From JADFOB01 sp964651325 (GTDB taxonomy: Bacteria > Planctomycetota > Phycisphaerae > UBA1845): a DNA stretch of 6,250 nucleotides. The position numbers and the translations under genes were made by a program. The notes beneath the pieces are model-generated. The model saw nothing but the letters and a program-made list of their open reading frames with translations, ran no database searches and had not been told where the DNA came from. The first letter of the stretch is position 1; each line of letters opens with the position of its first letter. The stretch covers positions 1 to 6,250 of the forward strand of contig CAZYXP010000207.1 in NCBI GenBank assembly GCA_964651325.1, in the 5' to 3' direction. Shown here in pieces: positions 1 to 4,942 of the stretch.

Positions 1-2
1 GG

Positions 3-995
3 CTATTTGGTGGCGTAGCCCTTGGGATGGGTCGGGTGCCACTGCCATGCCGTTTCGATGATGAGCTCGATTTCCAGGTACTTCGGGCTCCAGCCTAGCT
101 CGCTTTTGATCTTGGACGGGTCGGCGTAGAGCTCGGGCGGATCGCCCTCTCGGCGCGGCGTATCTTCGGAGGGAATGTCGCATCCGGTCACGGTTCGAGC
201 CACGTCGATCAGTTCGCGCACGGTCACGCCCAGCCCCGTGCCGACGTTGTAGGCGCGGAAGGTGGCCGACGGCTGGCTCTCGATCGCCAGGCGATGGGCC
301 GTGGCCAGATCCTCGATGTGAATATAATCACGCACGCAGGTGCCGTCGCGGGTGGGGTAGTCGGTACCAAACACTTTGATCAGCGCTCGCTGGCCCAGGG
401 CGACCTGCAAGACCAGGGGGATCAGATGGTATTCCGGATCGCGATCTTCCCCGATCGTGCCGTCGGCCGAGGCCCCGGACGCGTTGAAATATCGTAGCGC
501 GGTCGTGCCCAGGCCCCAGGCTCGGGCCGAATCCTCAAGAACCCATTCAACCGCAAGCTTGGTCCGACCGTAGGGGTTGATCGGATCCTGAGGCAGGCCC
601 TCCGTGATCGGAAGCGTTTCGGGTTCGCCGTAAGTGGCGCAGGTGGAGCTGAAGACCATGCGCAACACGCTATGGCGCTCCATCGCCTCCAGCAGGTTGA
701 TCGTGTTGGCGATGTTGTTGCGGTAATACTTCAGCGGCTTAGACACCGATTCGCCGACGTCGAGGTGGGCGGCAAAGTGCATGGCGCCGTCGAATGAGTG
801 GGCCGAAAACGCCCGCTCCAAGGCCTCAGCATCCGAAAGATCCCCGACGATGGTCTCCGCGCGGGGATCGATCGCTTCGGCATGTCCGCCGTCTTGCAAA
901 TTGTCGAAGACCACAACCTCATGCCCCGCGCCGATCAATTCGCGTATGCAATGGCTGCCCACGTATCCGGCGCCGCCCGCCACGAATAGCTTCAT
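3..995 (-). CDS. galE: UDP-glucose 4-epimerase (GalE), complete, 330 aa
   Basis: The enzyme interconverts UDP-glucose and UDP-galactose in the cytoplasm with bound NAD+, linking the Leloir pathway to synthesis of surface polysaccharides. It is an extended short-chain dehydrogenase/reductase. The N-terminal Rossmann loop GGAGYVGS is at residues 7-14, the NAD-ribose aspartate lies in FDNL (about D31), the SST...Y segment is at 116-122, and the catalytic Tyr-Lys pair is in YGRTK (Y142, K146). The sugar-binding YFNASGA (169-175) and the C-terminal YADPSK...LGW (290-302) are also typical. Length is normal for the family (about 330-340). The ATG at 993-995 has an AGGAG SD 7 nt upstream (1003-1007), so the start is secure. 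The residue aligned with E. coli Tyr299, which limits sugar size, appears to be Leu289. The gene follows the small ORF at 1020-1289 after 24 bp and probably shares its transcript. Confidence 0.96.
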   Translation of the reverse strand: MKLFVAGGAGYVGSHCIRELIGAGHEVVVFDNLQDGGHAEAIDPRAETIVGDLSDAEALERAFSAHSFDGAMHFAAHLDVGESVSKPLKYYRNNIANTINLLEAMERHSVLRMVFSSTCATYGEPETLPITEGLPQDPINPYGRTKLAVEWVLEDSARAWGLGTTALRYFNASGASADGTIGEDRDPEYHLIPLVLQVALGQRALIKVFGTDYPTRDGTCVRDYIHIEDLATAHRLAIESQPSATFRAYNVGTGLGVTVRELIDVARTVTGCDIPSEDTPRREGDPPELYADPSKIKSELGWSPKYLEIELIIETAWQWHPTHPKGYATK

Positions 996-1002
996 TCAAC
1001 CG

Positions 1003-1007
1003 CTCCT
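1003..1007 (-). promoter_or_regulatory. Ribosome binding site of galE
   Basis: The minus strand reads AGGAG followed by 7 nt and the galE ATG. This is a strong, well-spaced SD lying in the 24-bp gap after the preceding small gene, so galE can be translated independently even though it is probably cotranscribed. Confidence 0.8.
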
Positions 1008-1019
1008 GACTTTATTCGC

Positions 1020-1289
1020 CTATTCCACAACATCCGCCAACCGCGACACGCTGATCACGAACGACCGCATGACGATCACCTGACGACGATTCACCGCGGT
1101 GCCATCAGCATGAGCCTCGGCGAGGTAGCGCTCCTTGCTCGCGTGCCCCTCGCGACAATCGTGCATGTCCGCATCGGTAAGCACAAGGCAACGTTCCGTG
1201 AGCTCCGCGAGCGTACCGATGTACACGATCGGAGAATCCGTATCGAGCACGACGGTCTGCTTGATCAATCGCTCGAGCGCACCACTCAT
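1020..1289 (-). CDS. Small conserved-looking protein, possible Sm-like beta-barrel, 89 aa
   Basis: I do not recognise a named family. From the ATG at 1287-1289 the product is 89 aa, starting MSGALERLIKQ. That start has a good SD (GAGGAGG, about 11 nt upstream). An in-frame GTG at 1323-1325 would add 12 residues but has no SD. After a short helix comes a run of alternating hydrophobic residues, QTVVLDTDSPIVYIGTLAEL and RCLVLTDADMHD (about residues 11-44). A charged linker of about 20 residues follows, then RRQVIVMRSFVISVSRLADV near the C-terminus. Several short beta strands with a 'bound polar ligand, then new turn' pattern resemble Sm/LSM or SH3-like small barrels; that is inference from pattern only. 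There is no signal peptide or membrane segment, so it is probably cytoplasmic. It ends 24 bp before galE and is likely in one operon with it. Confidence 0.7.
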   Translation of the reverse strand: MSGALERLIKQTVVLDTDSPIVYIGTLAELTERCLVLTDADMHDCREGHASKERYLAEAHADGTAVNRRQVIVMRSFVISVSRLADVVE

Positions 1290-1316
1290 GTTGCGTCGTG
1301 CCTCCTCGTGGACCCG

Positions 1317-1322
1317 AATATA
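1317..1322 (-). promoter_or_regulatory. Weak candidate -10 element for the small ORF-galE operon
   Basis: The minus strand reads TATATT (5 of 6 to consensus) about 28 nt before the ATG of the small gene, with a second AT-rich hexamer TAAAAT slightly upstream. The region that should hold a -35 box reads TTCGGG, a poor match, so either the promoter is weak, it uses another sigma factor, or it lies elsewhere. Confidence 0.3.
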
Positions 1323-1452
1323 CACCGATTTTAGCCTGTCCCGAACCCATTTGGATCGCGGCGCAGCGTAACTTCGATCATCCTAACCAAACGATGGTCC
1401 CATGGCCATTGAACTCCTAACTACATTGGGAGGCCTTGGGGGCATGACAGTC

Positions 1453-1478
1453 GGGCGCTGCAGCGCCCCTCAGGGGCG
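1453..1478. repeat. Two overlapping palindromes upstream of the trpB promoter
   Basis: GGGCGCTGCAGCGCCC (1453-1468) is a perfect 16-bp palindrome. Its right half also takes part in CGCCCCT-C-AGGGGCG (1464-1478), a 7-bp inverted repeat. The shared central strand can pair with either neighbour, so the two hairpins exclude each other. The block lies about 30 bp upstream of the -35 box of trpB and therefore outside the predicted trpB transcript. It could be an operator, a bidirectional terminator or a dispersed REP-like element. There is no T-run on either side, which speaks against a terminator. Confidence 0.5.
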
Positions 1479-1509
1479 GCACGCTCACTCGCTTGTTTGC
1501 TGTGCTCGC

Positions 1510-1539
1510 TCGACAAAGTGGGTCAACGCAACGTATAAT
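1510..1539 (+). promoter_or_regulatory. Sigma-70-type promoter of trpB
   Basis: TCGACA (1510-1515, 5 of 6 to TTGACA), an 18-bp spacer, and a perfect TATAAT (1534-1539). Transcription should begin near 1546-1547, giving a leader of about 172 nt before the trpB ATG. It is the best promoter match I noticed in the window and faces only trpB. Confidence 0.75.
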
Positions 1540-1585
1540 GGTTTTGATTTCGCATAGGACTCGTCGATCACTTTTCAAACCGCCG

Positions 1586-1651
1586 ATGGCCGGGTGGAAA
1601 TGGTGGACGCGTTGTGCAGCCAGGAGACTTTCTTATGTCGGCGGTCAATGA
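1586..1651 (+). CDS. Putative Trp-rich leader peptide of trpB (trpL-like), 21 aa
   Basis: The ORF starts at ATG 1586-1588, about 40 nt after the predicted transcription start, and stops at TGA 1649-1651. It begins MAGWKWWTR, with Trp at residues 4, 6 and 7 (codons 1595-1597, 1601-1603, 1604-1606). Three Trp in 21 codons, clustered, between a strong promoter and a terminator-like hairpin in front of trpB, is the hallmark of a ribosome-stalling attenuator peptide. In the E. coli trp leader the paired Trp codons lie near +54 to +59; here they lie at about +50 to +61. The peptide itself would have no other function. A clear SD is missing upstream of the ATG, which is the main weakness, although SD-less starts are not rare in some phyla. 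The 3' end overlaps the short ORF at 1635-1712 by 17 nt in another frame. Confidence 0.7.
   Translation: MAGWKWWTRCAARRLSYVGGQ
1622..1627 (+). promoter_or_regulatory. Strong ribosome binding site inside the trpB leader
   Basis: AGGAGA lies 7 nt before the ATG at 1635. It is the best-placed SD of the leader and sits inside the 3' half of the Trp-rich ORF, just downstream of where a ribosome stalled on the Trp codons would end its footprint. Confidence 0.65.
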
Positions 1652-1712
1652 ACGCTATGTGGTCAACCAGGTAGGGGCTCGCGTTGGACTGAGTCCGCCC
1701 TACCCGTTTTGA
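1635..1712 (+). CDS. Second leader ORF through the terminator hairpin, 25 aa
   Basis: ATG 1635-1637 with an AGGAGA SD 7 nt upstream; TGA at 1710-1712. The product begins MSAVNERYVVNQ and ends VGLSPPYPF; no Trp codons. It is in the same frame as trpB, and its stop is separated from the trpB ATG at 1719 by only six bases, so ribosomes finishing it could re-initiate on trpB. Its last 12-13 codons are exactly the terminator-like hairpin, so translating it would open that hairpin. It may be a regulatory uORF rather than a protein-coding gene; alternatively, the ORF is chance and the hairpin is an inserted repeat. I know no family for it. Confidence 0.45.
   Translation: MSAVNERYVVNQVGARVGLSPPYPF
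1670..1710 (+). terminator. Terminator-like hairpin of the putative trp attenuator
   Basis: GGTAGGG (1670-1676) pairs perfectly with CCCTACC (1698-1704). With one bulged G, C1678 can also pair with G1697. An inner hairpin GGACT-G-AGTCC (1686-1696) sits inside. CG and then TTTT (1707-1710) follow. The T-run is short and displaced by two bases, so termination may be partial, as expected for an attenuator. A possible competing pairing upstream is GACGCG (1606-1611) plus AGCC (1618-1621) with GGCT-CGCGTT (1676-1685), leaving a 6-nt bulge; it would disrupt the terminator stem. I judged these pairings by eye, without energy calculation. Confidence 0.6.
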
Positions 1713-1718
1713 GAGATA

Positions 1719-2978
1719 ATGACCATGCCGATCGACCCCATGCCCACGCTCTCCGCTCGTTGGGAACCGACGACCGCAGGCCGGTTCGGCGCGTTCGGCG
1801 GGCGCTTTGTTCCGGAAACTTTGATGAGCGCGGTGATCGAGCTTGGTGAGGCCTACGAGGCCATCCGGAGCGATGCCGCGTTCTGGGCTGATCTTTACGA
1901 CTATCTCAAGCAATACGTAGGTCGCCCGAGCCCGCTTTACCGCGCGACGCGATTGGGCGAACGGCTGGGCGGACGCCAAGTCTATCTCAAACGTGAAGAC
2001 TTGAACCACACCGGCGCCCACAAGATCAACAACACGCTGGGGCAAGTCCTGCTCGCCCAACGCCTTGGCAAGACCCGCATCATCGCTGAAACGGGCGCCG
2101 GACAGCATGGCGTCGCCACCGCCACGGCCGCCGCGGCCTTCGGATTGGAATGCGTCGTCTACATGGGCGCGGAGGATGTGCGCCGCCAGGCGCTCAATGT
2201 CTATCGGATGGAGCTGCTCGGGGCGAGCGTCGTCTCGGTCGAAGACGGGCAGAAAACCTTGAAGGACGCCATCAACGCGGCCATGCGGGATTGGATTGCC
2301 TCGAGCGAACAGACTCATTACGCCATCGGAAGCGTGATGGGCCCCCACCCGTACCCTCAGATGGTGCGGGATTTTCAGTCGATCGTCGGCAGGGAAGCCC
2401 GAGCGCAAATGCTGGATCAAACCGGGCGGCTGCCGGGCTGTGTGGTGGCCTGCGTGGGCGGCGGGAGCAACGCTGCGGGGATTTTCGCGGGGTTCCTCGA
2501 TGATGAGGATGTGGAGTTGGTCGGCGTGGAAGCGGCCGGTGAAAACGGGGCCCTCCATCGCCACGCCGCAACGCTCAGCTTCGGCAGGCCGGGCGTGCTC
2601 CATGGCATGCACACCTATGTCCTGCAAGATGACGACGGGCAGACCTTGCCCGTGCATTCCGTGTCGGCAGGGTTGGACTACCCCGGCGTGGGACCGGAAC
2701 ACTCATTCTGGAAAGAGCAAGGGCGCGCGCGCTACGAGGCCGTTGCCGACGATGAGGCGCTCGAGGCGTTCCAACTCCTCAGCAAAACCGAAGGGATTAT
2801 CCCCGCACTGGAAAGCGCCCATGCCCTAGCGTATGTGATTCGGGAAGCAGCGCGATTTGCGCCCGATGAGCCCATCGTGGTGAATCTGTCCGGACGCGGC
2901 GACAAGGATGTACGTGAGGTATCCCGACTGCTCGGCCAAACGCCTGGTGCCATCGCGCCTGGGGCTATCGCTCCTTGA
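1719..2978 (+). CDS. trpB: Tryptophan synthase beta subunit (TrpB1 type), complete, 419 aa
   Basis: TrpB is the PLP enzyme that joins indole and L-serine to form L-tryptophan, normally in an alpha2-beta2 complex with TrpA. The PLP lysine is K102 in HTGAHKINN; E124 in AETGAGQHG matches the catalytic glutamate (E109 in Salmonella); the phosphate loop GGGSNA is at 247-252; DDGQ...SAGLDYPGVGPEHS (305-329) carries the COMM-domain and active-site residues; SGRGDKD (391-397) contacts the pyridine ring. These motifs are of the TrpA-dependent TrpB1 class. The protein is slightly long; the tail ends in a duplicated pentapeptide GAIAP-GAIAP. ATG 1719 has a GAGAG only 3 nt upstream; ATG 1725, two codons on, has the same GAGAG at 9 nt and may be the true start. 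trpA and trpF are not adjacent; the gene stands alone behind its own leader. The last 14 bp overlap accC on the other strand. Confidence 0.97.
   Translation: MTMPIDPMPTLSARWEPTTAGRFGAFGGRFVPETLMSAVIELGEAYEAIRSDAAFWADLYDYLKQYVGRPSPLYRATRLGERLGGRQVYLKREDLNHTGAHKINNTLGQVLLAQRLGKTRIIAETGAGQHGVATATAAAAFGLECVVYMGAEDVRRQALNVYRMELLGASVVSVEDGQKTLKDAINAAMRDWIASSEQTHYAIGSVMGPHPYPQMVRDFQSIVGREARAQMLDQTGRLPGCVVACVGGGSNAAGIFAGFLDDEDVELVGVEAAGENGALHRHAATLSFGRPGVLHGMHTYVLQDDDGQTLPVHSVSAGLDYPGVGPEHSFWKEQGRARYEAVADDEALEAFQLLSKTEGIIPALESAHALAYVIREAARFAPDEPIVVNLSGRGDKDVREVSRLLGQTPGAIAPGAIAP
2946..2975 (+). repeat. Tandem 15-bp repeat at the 3' end of trpB
   Basis: GGTGCCATCGCGCCT (2946-2960) is followed directly by GGGGCTATCGCTCCT (2961-2975), with 12 of 15 bases identical. 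Each copy codes for GAIAP, and all three differences are at third codon positions. The second copy extends into the region that also encodes the last residues of AccC on the other strand. Confidence 0.8.
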
Positions 2979-4326
2979 ACGTTCTTGCCACGAATCCGGT
3001 ATCCACTTTGCCTTCGATAAAGTCCGGATGCATCAGCACACGCCGAAGGAAGGGCACGGTTGTTTTGATCGGCTCGATCGTCATCTCTTTCAGACATCGT
3101 TGCATGCAGGCAATGGCTTCCGGTCGCGTGGGCTGGTGAACGATGACCTTGGCGACCAGCGAGTCGTAGTACGGCGAAACCCGGCCGCCCTCGCTCAAAT
3201 AGGTGTCAACCCGGACGCCGAATCCGCCGGGCAGCCGCATCTTCTTAATCTGCCCCGCACATGGCCTAAAATCCTCGCTGGGATCCTCGGCATTGATCCG
3301 ACATTCAATGGAATGACCGCTCAGCTTGACTTGCTTTTGGGCGAAACCGAGCGGCTGGCCGGCGGCTGTCAGGATTTGTGCTTTGATCAGATCGATCCCC
3401 GAAACCATCTCGCTGACGGGGTGTTCCACCTGGATGCGTGCATTGACTTCGATGAAATAAAACCGCCCCTTTTCATCGACGATGAACTCGACGGTTCCCG
3501 CGCAGCTGTAGCCGGCCGCCTTGGCGAGCTTGACGGCCGCGGCGCATAGATCGCGACGCGTTCGGGGCTCGATGGCCGGGGAGGGTGACTCTTCAATCAA
3601 CTTCTGATAACGGCGTTGGGTAGAACAATCCCGCTCACCGATGTGTACCACGTGGCCCTGCTGATCGGCAAGCAACTGCACTTCCACATGGCGCGGGTTT
3701 TGGATGAATTTTTCGAGGTAGACGTCTTCGTTGTTGAACGCCGCCTTGGCCTCTTGCTTGGCTTGCTTGACGGCTTGAACCACACCGCCCGCCGATTGCA
3801 CAATGCGCATGCCGCGCCCGCCCCCGCCGGAGGAGGCCTTGATCATGACGGGAAAACCGATGGTTTGGGCAACCGATTCGACATCGTTCTCTTCGTCCAG
3901 CAAGCCCTCCGTGCCTGGAACGACGGGCACTTTTGCCTTCTTGGCAATGGCCCGCGCGGTGTTCTTGTCGCCAAGCAGACGCATGGCTTCAGCGCTGGGG
4001 CCGATGAATTCTATCTTGCTCGCCCGCACCTTTTCGGCAAACTGGGCGTTTTCAGCGAGGAACCCGTATCCGGGATGAATGGCGTCGGTGCCGGTGATCT
4101 CGGCCGCGGCGATGATCCGGTCGCTCTTGAGGTAGCTTTCCAGCGGCGCGCCGGTTCCAATGCACAGCGACCGATCCGCAAGGTCCAAATAGGCGGCACC
4201 GCGATCCTCTTCCGAGAAAACGCAGACCGTCTCTATGTTGAGTTCGCGACACGCGCGCAACACACGCAGCGCGATCTCACCTCGATTGGCGACAAGTATT
4301 CGTCGAAACATCGAACCGGAACTCAC
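2965..4326 (-). CDS. accC: Acetyl-CoA carboxylase, biotin carboxylase subunit (AccC), complete, 453 aa
   Basis: AccC uses ATP and bicarbonate to carboxylate the biotin on AccB, the first half-reaction of acetyl-CoA carboxylase in fatty-acid synthesis. The biotin carboxylase N-domain starts at FRRILVANRGEIA (7-19). The ATP-grasp domain has K121, K163 and the glycine loop SSGGGGRGM (165-173). The active-site residues match the E. coli enzyme: H213, K242, E280, E293, N295, R297 and the IQVEHPV stretch (298-304); R343 in ECRINAED is the biotin/bicarbonate arginine. The C-terminal domain is complete and there is no fused carrier domain. The GTG at 4324-4326 has AAGGAAG about 11 nt upstream; an ATG five codons later (4309-4311) fits the usual N-terminus but has no SD. 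It lies 70 bp after accB. The TAG stop overlaps the end of trpB. Confidence 0.97.
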   Translation of the reverse strand: MSSGSMFRRILVANRGEIALRVLRACRELNIETVCVFSEEDRGAAYLDLADRSLCIGTGAPLESYLKSDRIIAAAEITGTDAIHPGYGFLAENAQFAEKVRASKIEFIGPSAEAMRLLGDKNTARAIAKKAKVPVVPGTEGLLDEENDVESVAQTIGFPVMIKASSGGGGRGMRIVQSAGGVVQAVKQAKQEAKAAFNNEDVYLEKFIQNPRHVEVQLLADQQGHVVHIGERDCSTQRRYQKLIEESPSPAIEPRTRRDLCAAAVKLAKAAGYSCAGTVEFIVDEKGRFYFIEVNARIQVEHPVSEMVSGIDLIKAQILTAAGQPLGFAQKQVKLSGHSIECRINAEDPSEDFRPCAGQIKKMRLPGGFGVRVDTYLSEGGRVSPYYDSLVAKVIVHQPTRPEAIACMQRCLKEMTIEPIKTTVPFLRRVLMHPDFIEGKVDTGFVARTFKER

Positions 4327-4396
4327 GATCTTAAGCGCTTCCTTGCGCGGACCTCGACATCAACGGAAAGACGCAGGCCGCGCAACGGGCGGCGGA

Positions 4397-4876
4397 TCAA
4401 AGCGGGCGAACCTTGAACAAGGCCTGACCAAATTCCACCGCGTCCGCGTTCTTGACAAGAATGCGCTCGACGCGCCCGGCGATCTCCGATTTGATTTCGT
4501 TAAAGACCTTCATGGCCTCCAGAATGCACACCACCGTCCCCACCTGAACTTCAGTGCCGATCGCAACAAAGGGCGGCGACTCCGGGTCGGAGGCGGTGTA
4601 GAAGGTGCCCACCATGGGCGACGCAATGTCCACGAAATCTTCTTCAGCCTCCTCGACCGAAGGTGTCGTGCCCGCGGCACCGGAAGCCGCGACGGGAGCG
4701 GGCACTGGAGCCTGGGCCATCGGCGCCGCGATCAGATTCGCCGCCAGCGGCGCCATCGAGGCGGCGTTGGGCCTACGCAGGTTCACTTCCCGTTCACCGT
4801 CGCGCAGAGACACCTCGACCAGATCGTTGGCCACCATCATTTCGATCAGTTGTTTTATCTTATCGACCTCAAGCAC
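4397..4876 (-). CDS. accB: Acetyl-CoA carboxylase, biotin carboxyl carrier protein (AccB), 159 aa
   Basis: AccB carries the biotin that shuttles carboxyl groups between AccC and the carboxyltransferase. From the GTG at 4874-4876, which has TTGGAG 8 nt upstream, the protein begins (V/M)LEVDKIKQLIEMM, the normal N-terminal helix. A further in-frame GTG at 4934-4936 would add 20 residues (ending 4936) but has no SD and an atypical sequence. After the helix and small beta region comes an Ala/Pro-rich linker (about residues 38-72), then the biotinyl domain from SPMVGTFY, including the protruding 'thumb' (TASDPESPPF) typical of AccB. The biotin lysine is K123 in CILEAMKVFNEI; the residue after it is Val instead of the usual Met. 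It is downstream of the M24 peptidase and upstream of accC in one apparent operon. Confidence 0.94.
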   Translation of the reverse strand: MLEVDKIKQLIEMMVANDLVEVSLRDGEREVNLRRPNAASMAPLAANLIAAPMAQAPVPAPVAASGAAGTTPSVEEAEEDFVDIASPMVGTFYTASDPESPPFVAIGTEVQVGTVVCILEAMKVFNEIKSEIAGRVERILVKNADAVEFGQALFKVRPL

Positions 4877-4942
4877 GTTCGTTGCTCCAACGTTGCCTGC
4901 ATCAACCAGCCGACCGTCTCGAACCCGGCTTGTCACACGGGT

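Larger units (their letters stand above)
1290..1718. other. Divergent intergenic region between the galE operon and trpB
   Basis: These 429 bp hold, from left to right: the SD and a possible promoter of the galE operon (minus strand); a stretch of about 100 bp in which I see nothing convincing; two overlapping palindromes (1453-1478); a GC-rich stretch with the imperfectly repeated phrase GCTCACTCGCT / GCTCGCTCGAC; a strong plus-strand promoter (1510-1539); and a transcribed leader with a Trp-rich short ORF, a second short ORF and a terminator-like hairpin before trpB. The main elements have their own entries. Confidence 0.7.

Noticed and set aside
1453..1478. Intrinsic terminator at the overlapping palindromes
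   Set aside because: No T-run follows on either strand, and no upstream gene on the plus strand would need it.
1402..1557. 51-codon plus-strand ORF (begins MAIELLTTLGG) across the palindromes and the trpB promoter
   Set aside because: It has no SD, spans the promoter and palindromes, and has a repeat-derived look (Cys/His/Ser/Arg-rich middle); probably chance.
1540..1718. T-box riboswitch or TRAP-type control of trpB
   Set aside because: I see no T-box core (AGGGTGG-type) and no series of spaced GAG/TAG triplets; the Trp codon cluster fits ribosome-mediated attenuation better.
1575..2702. 375-codon minus-strand ORF opposite trpB
   Set aside because: It lies opposite the complete, motif-rich trpB, its product is low in recognisable structure and rich in His/Arg/Pro, and it has no known domain; an antisense shadow of GC-rich codons.
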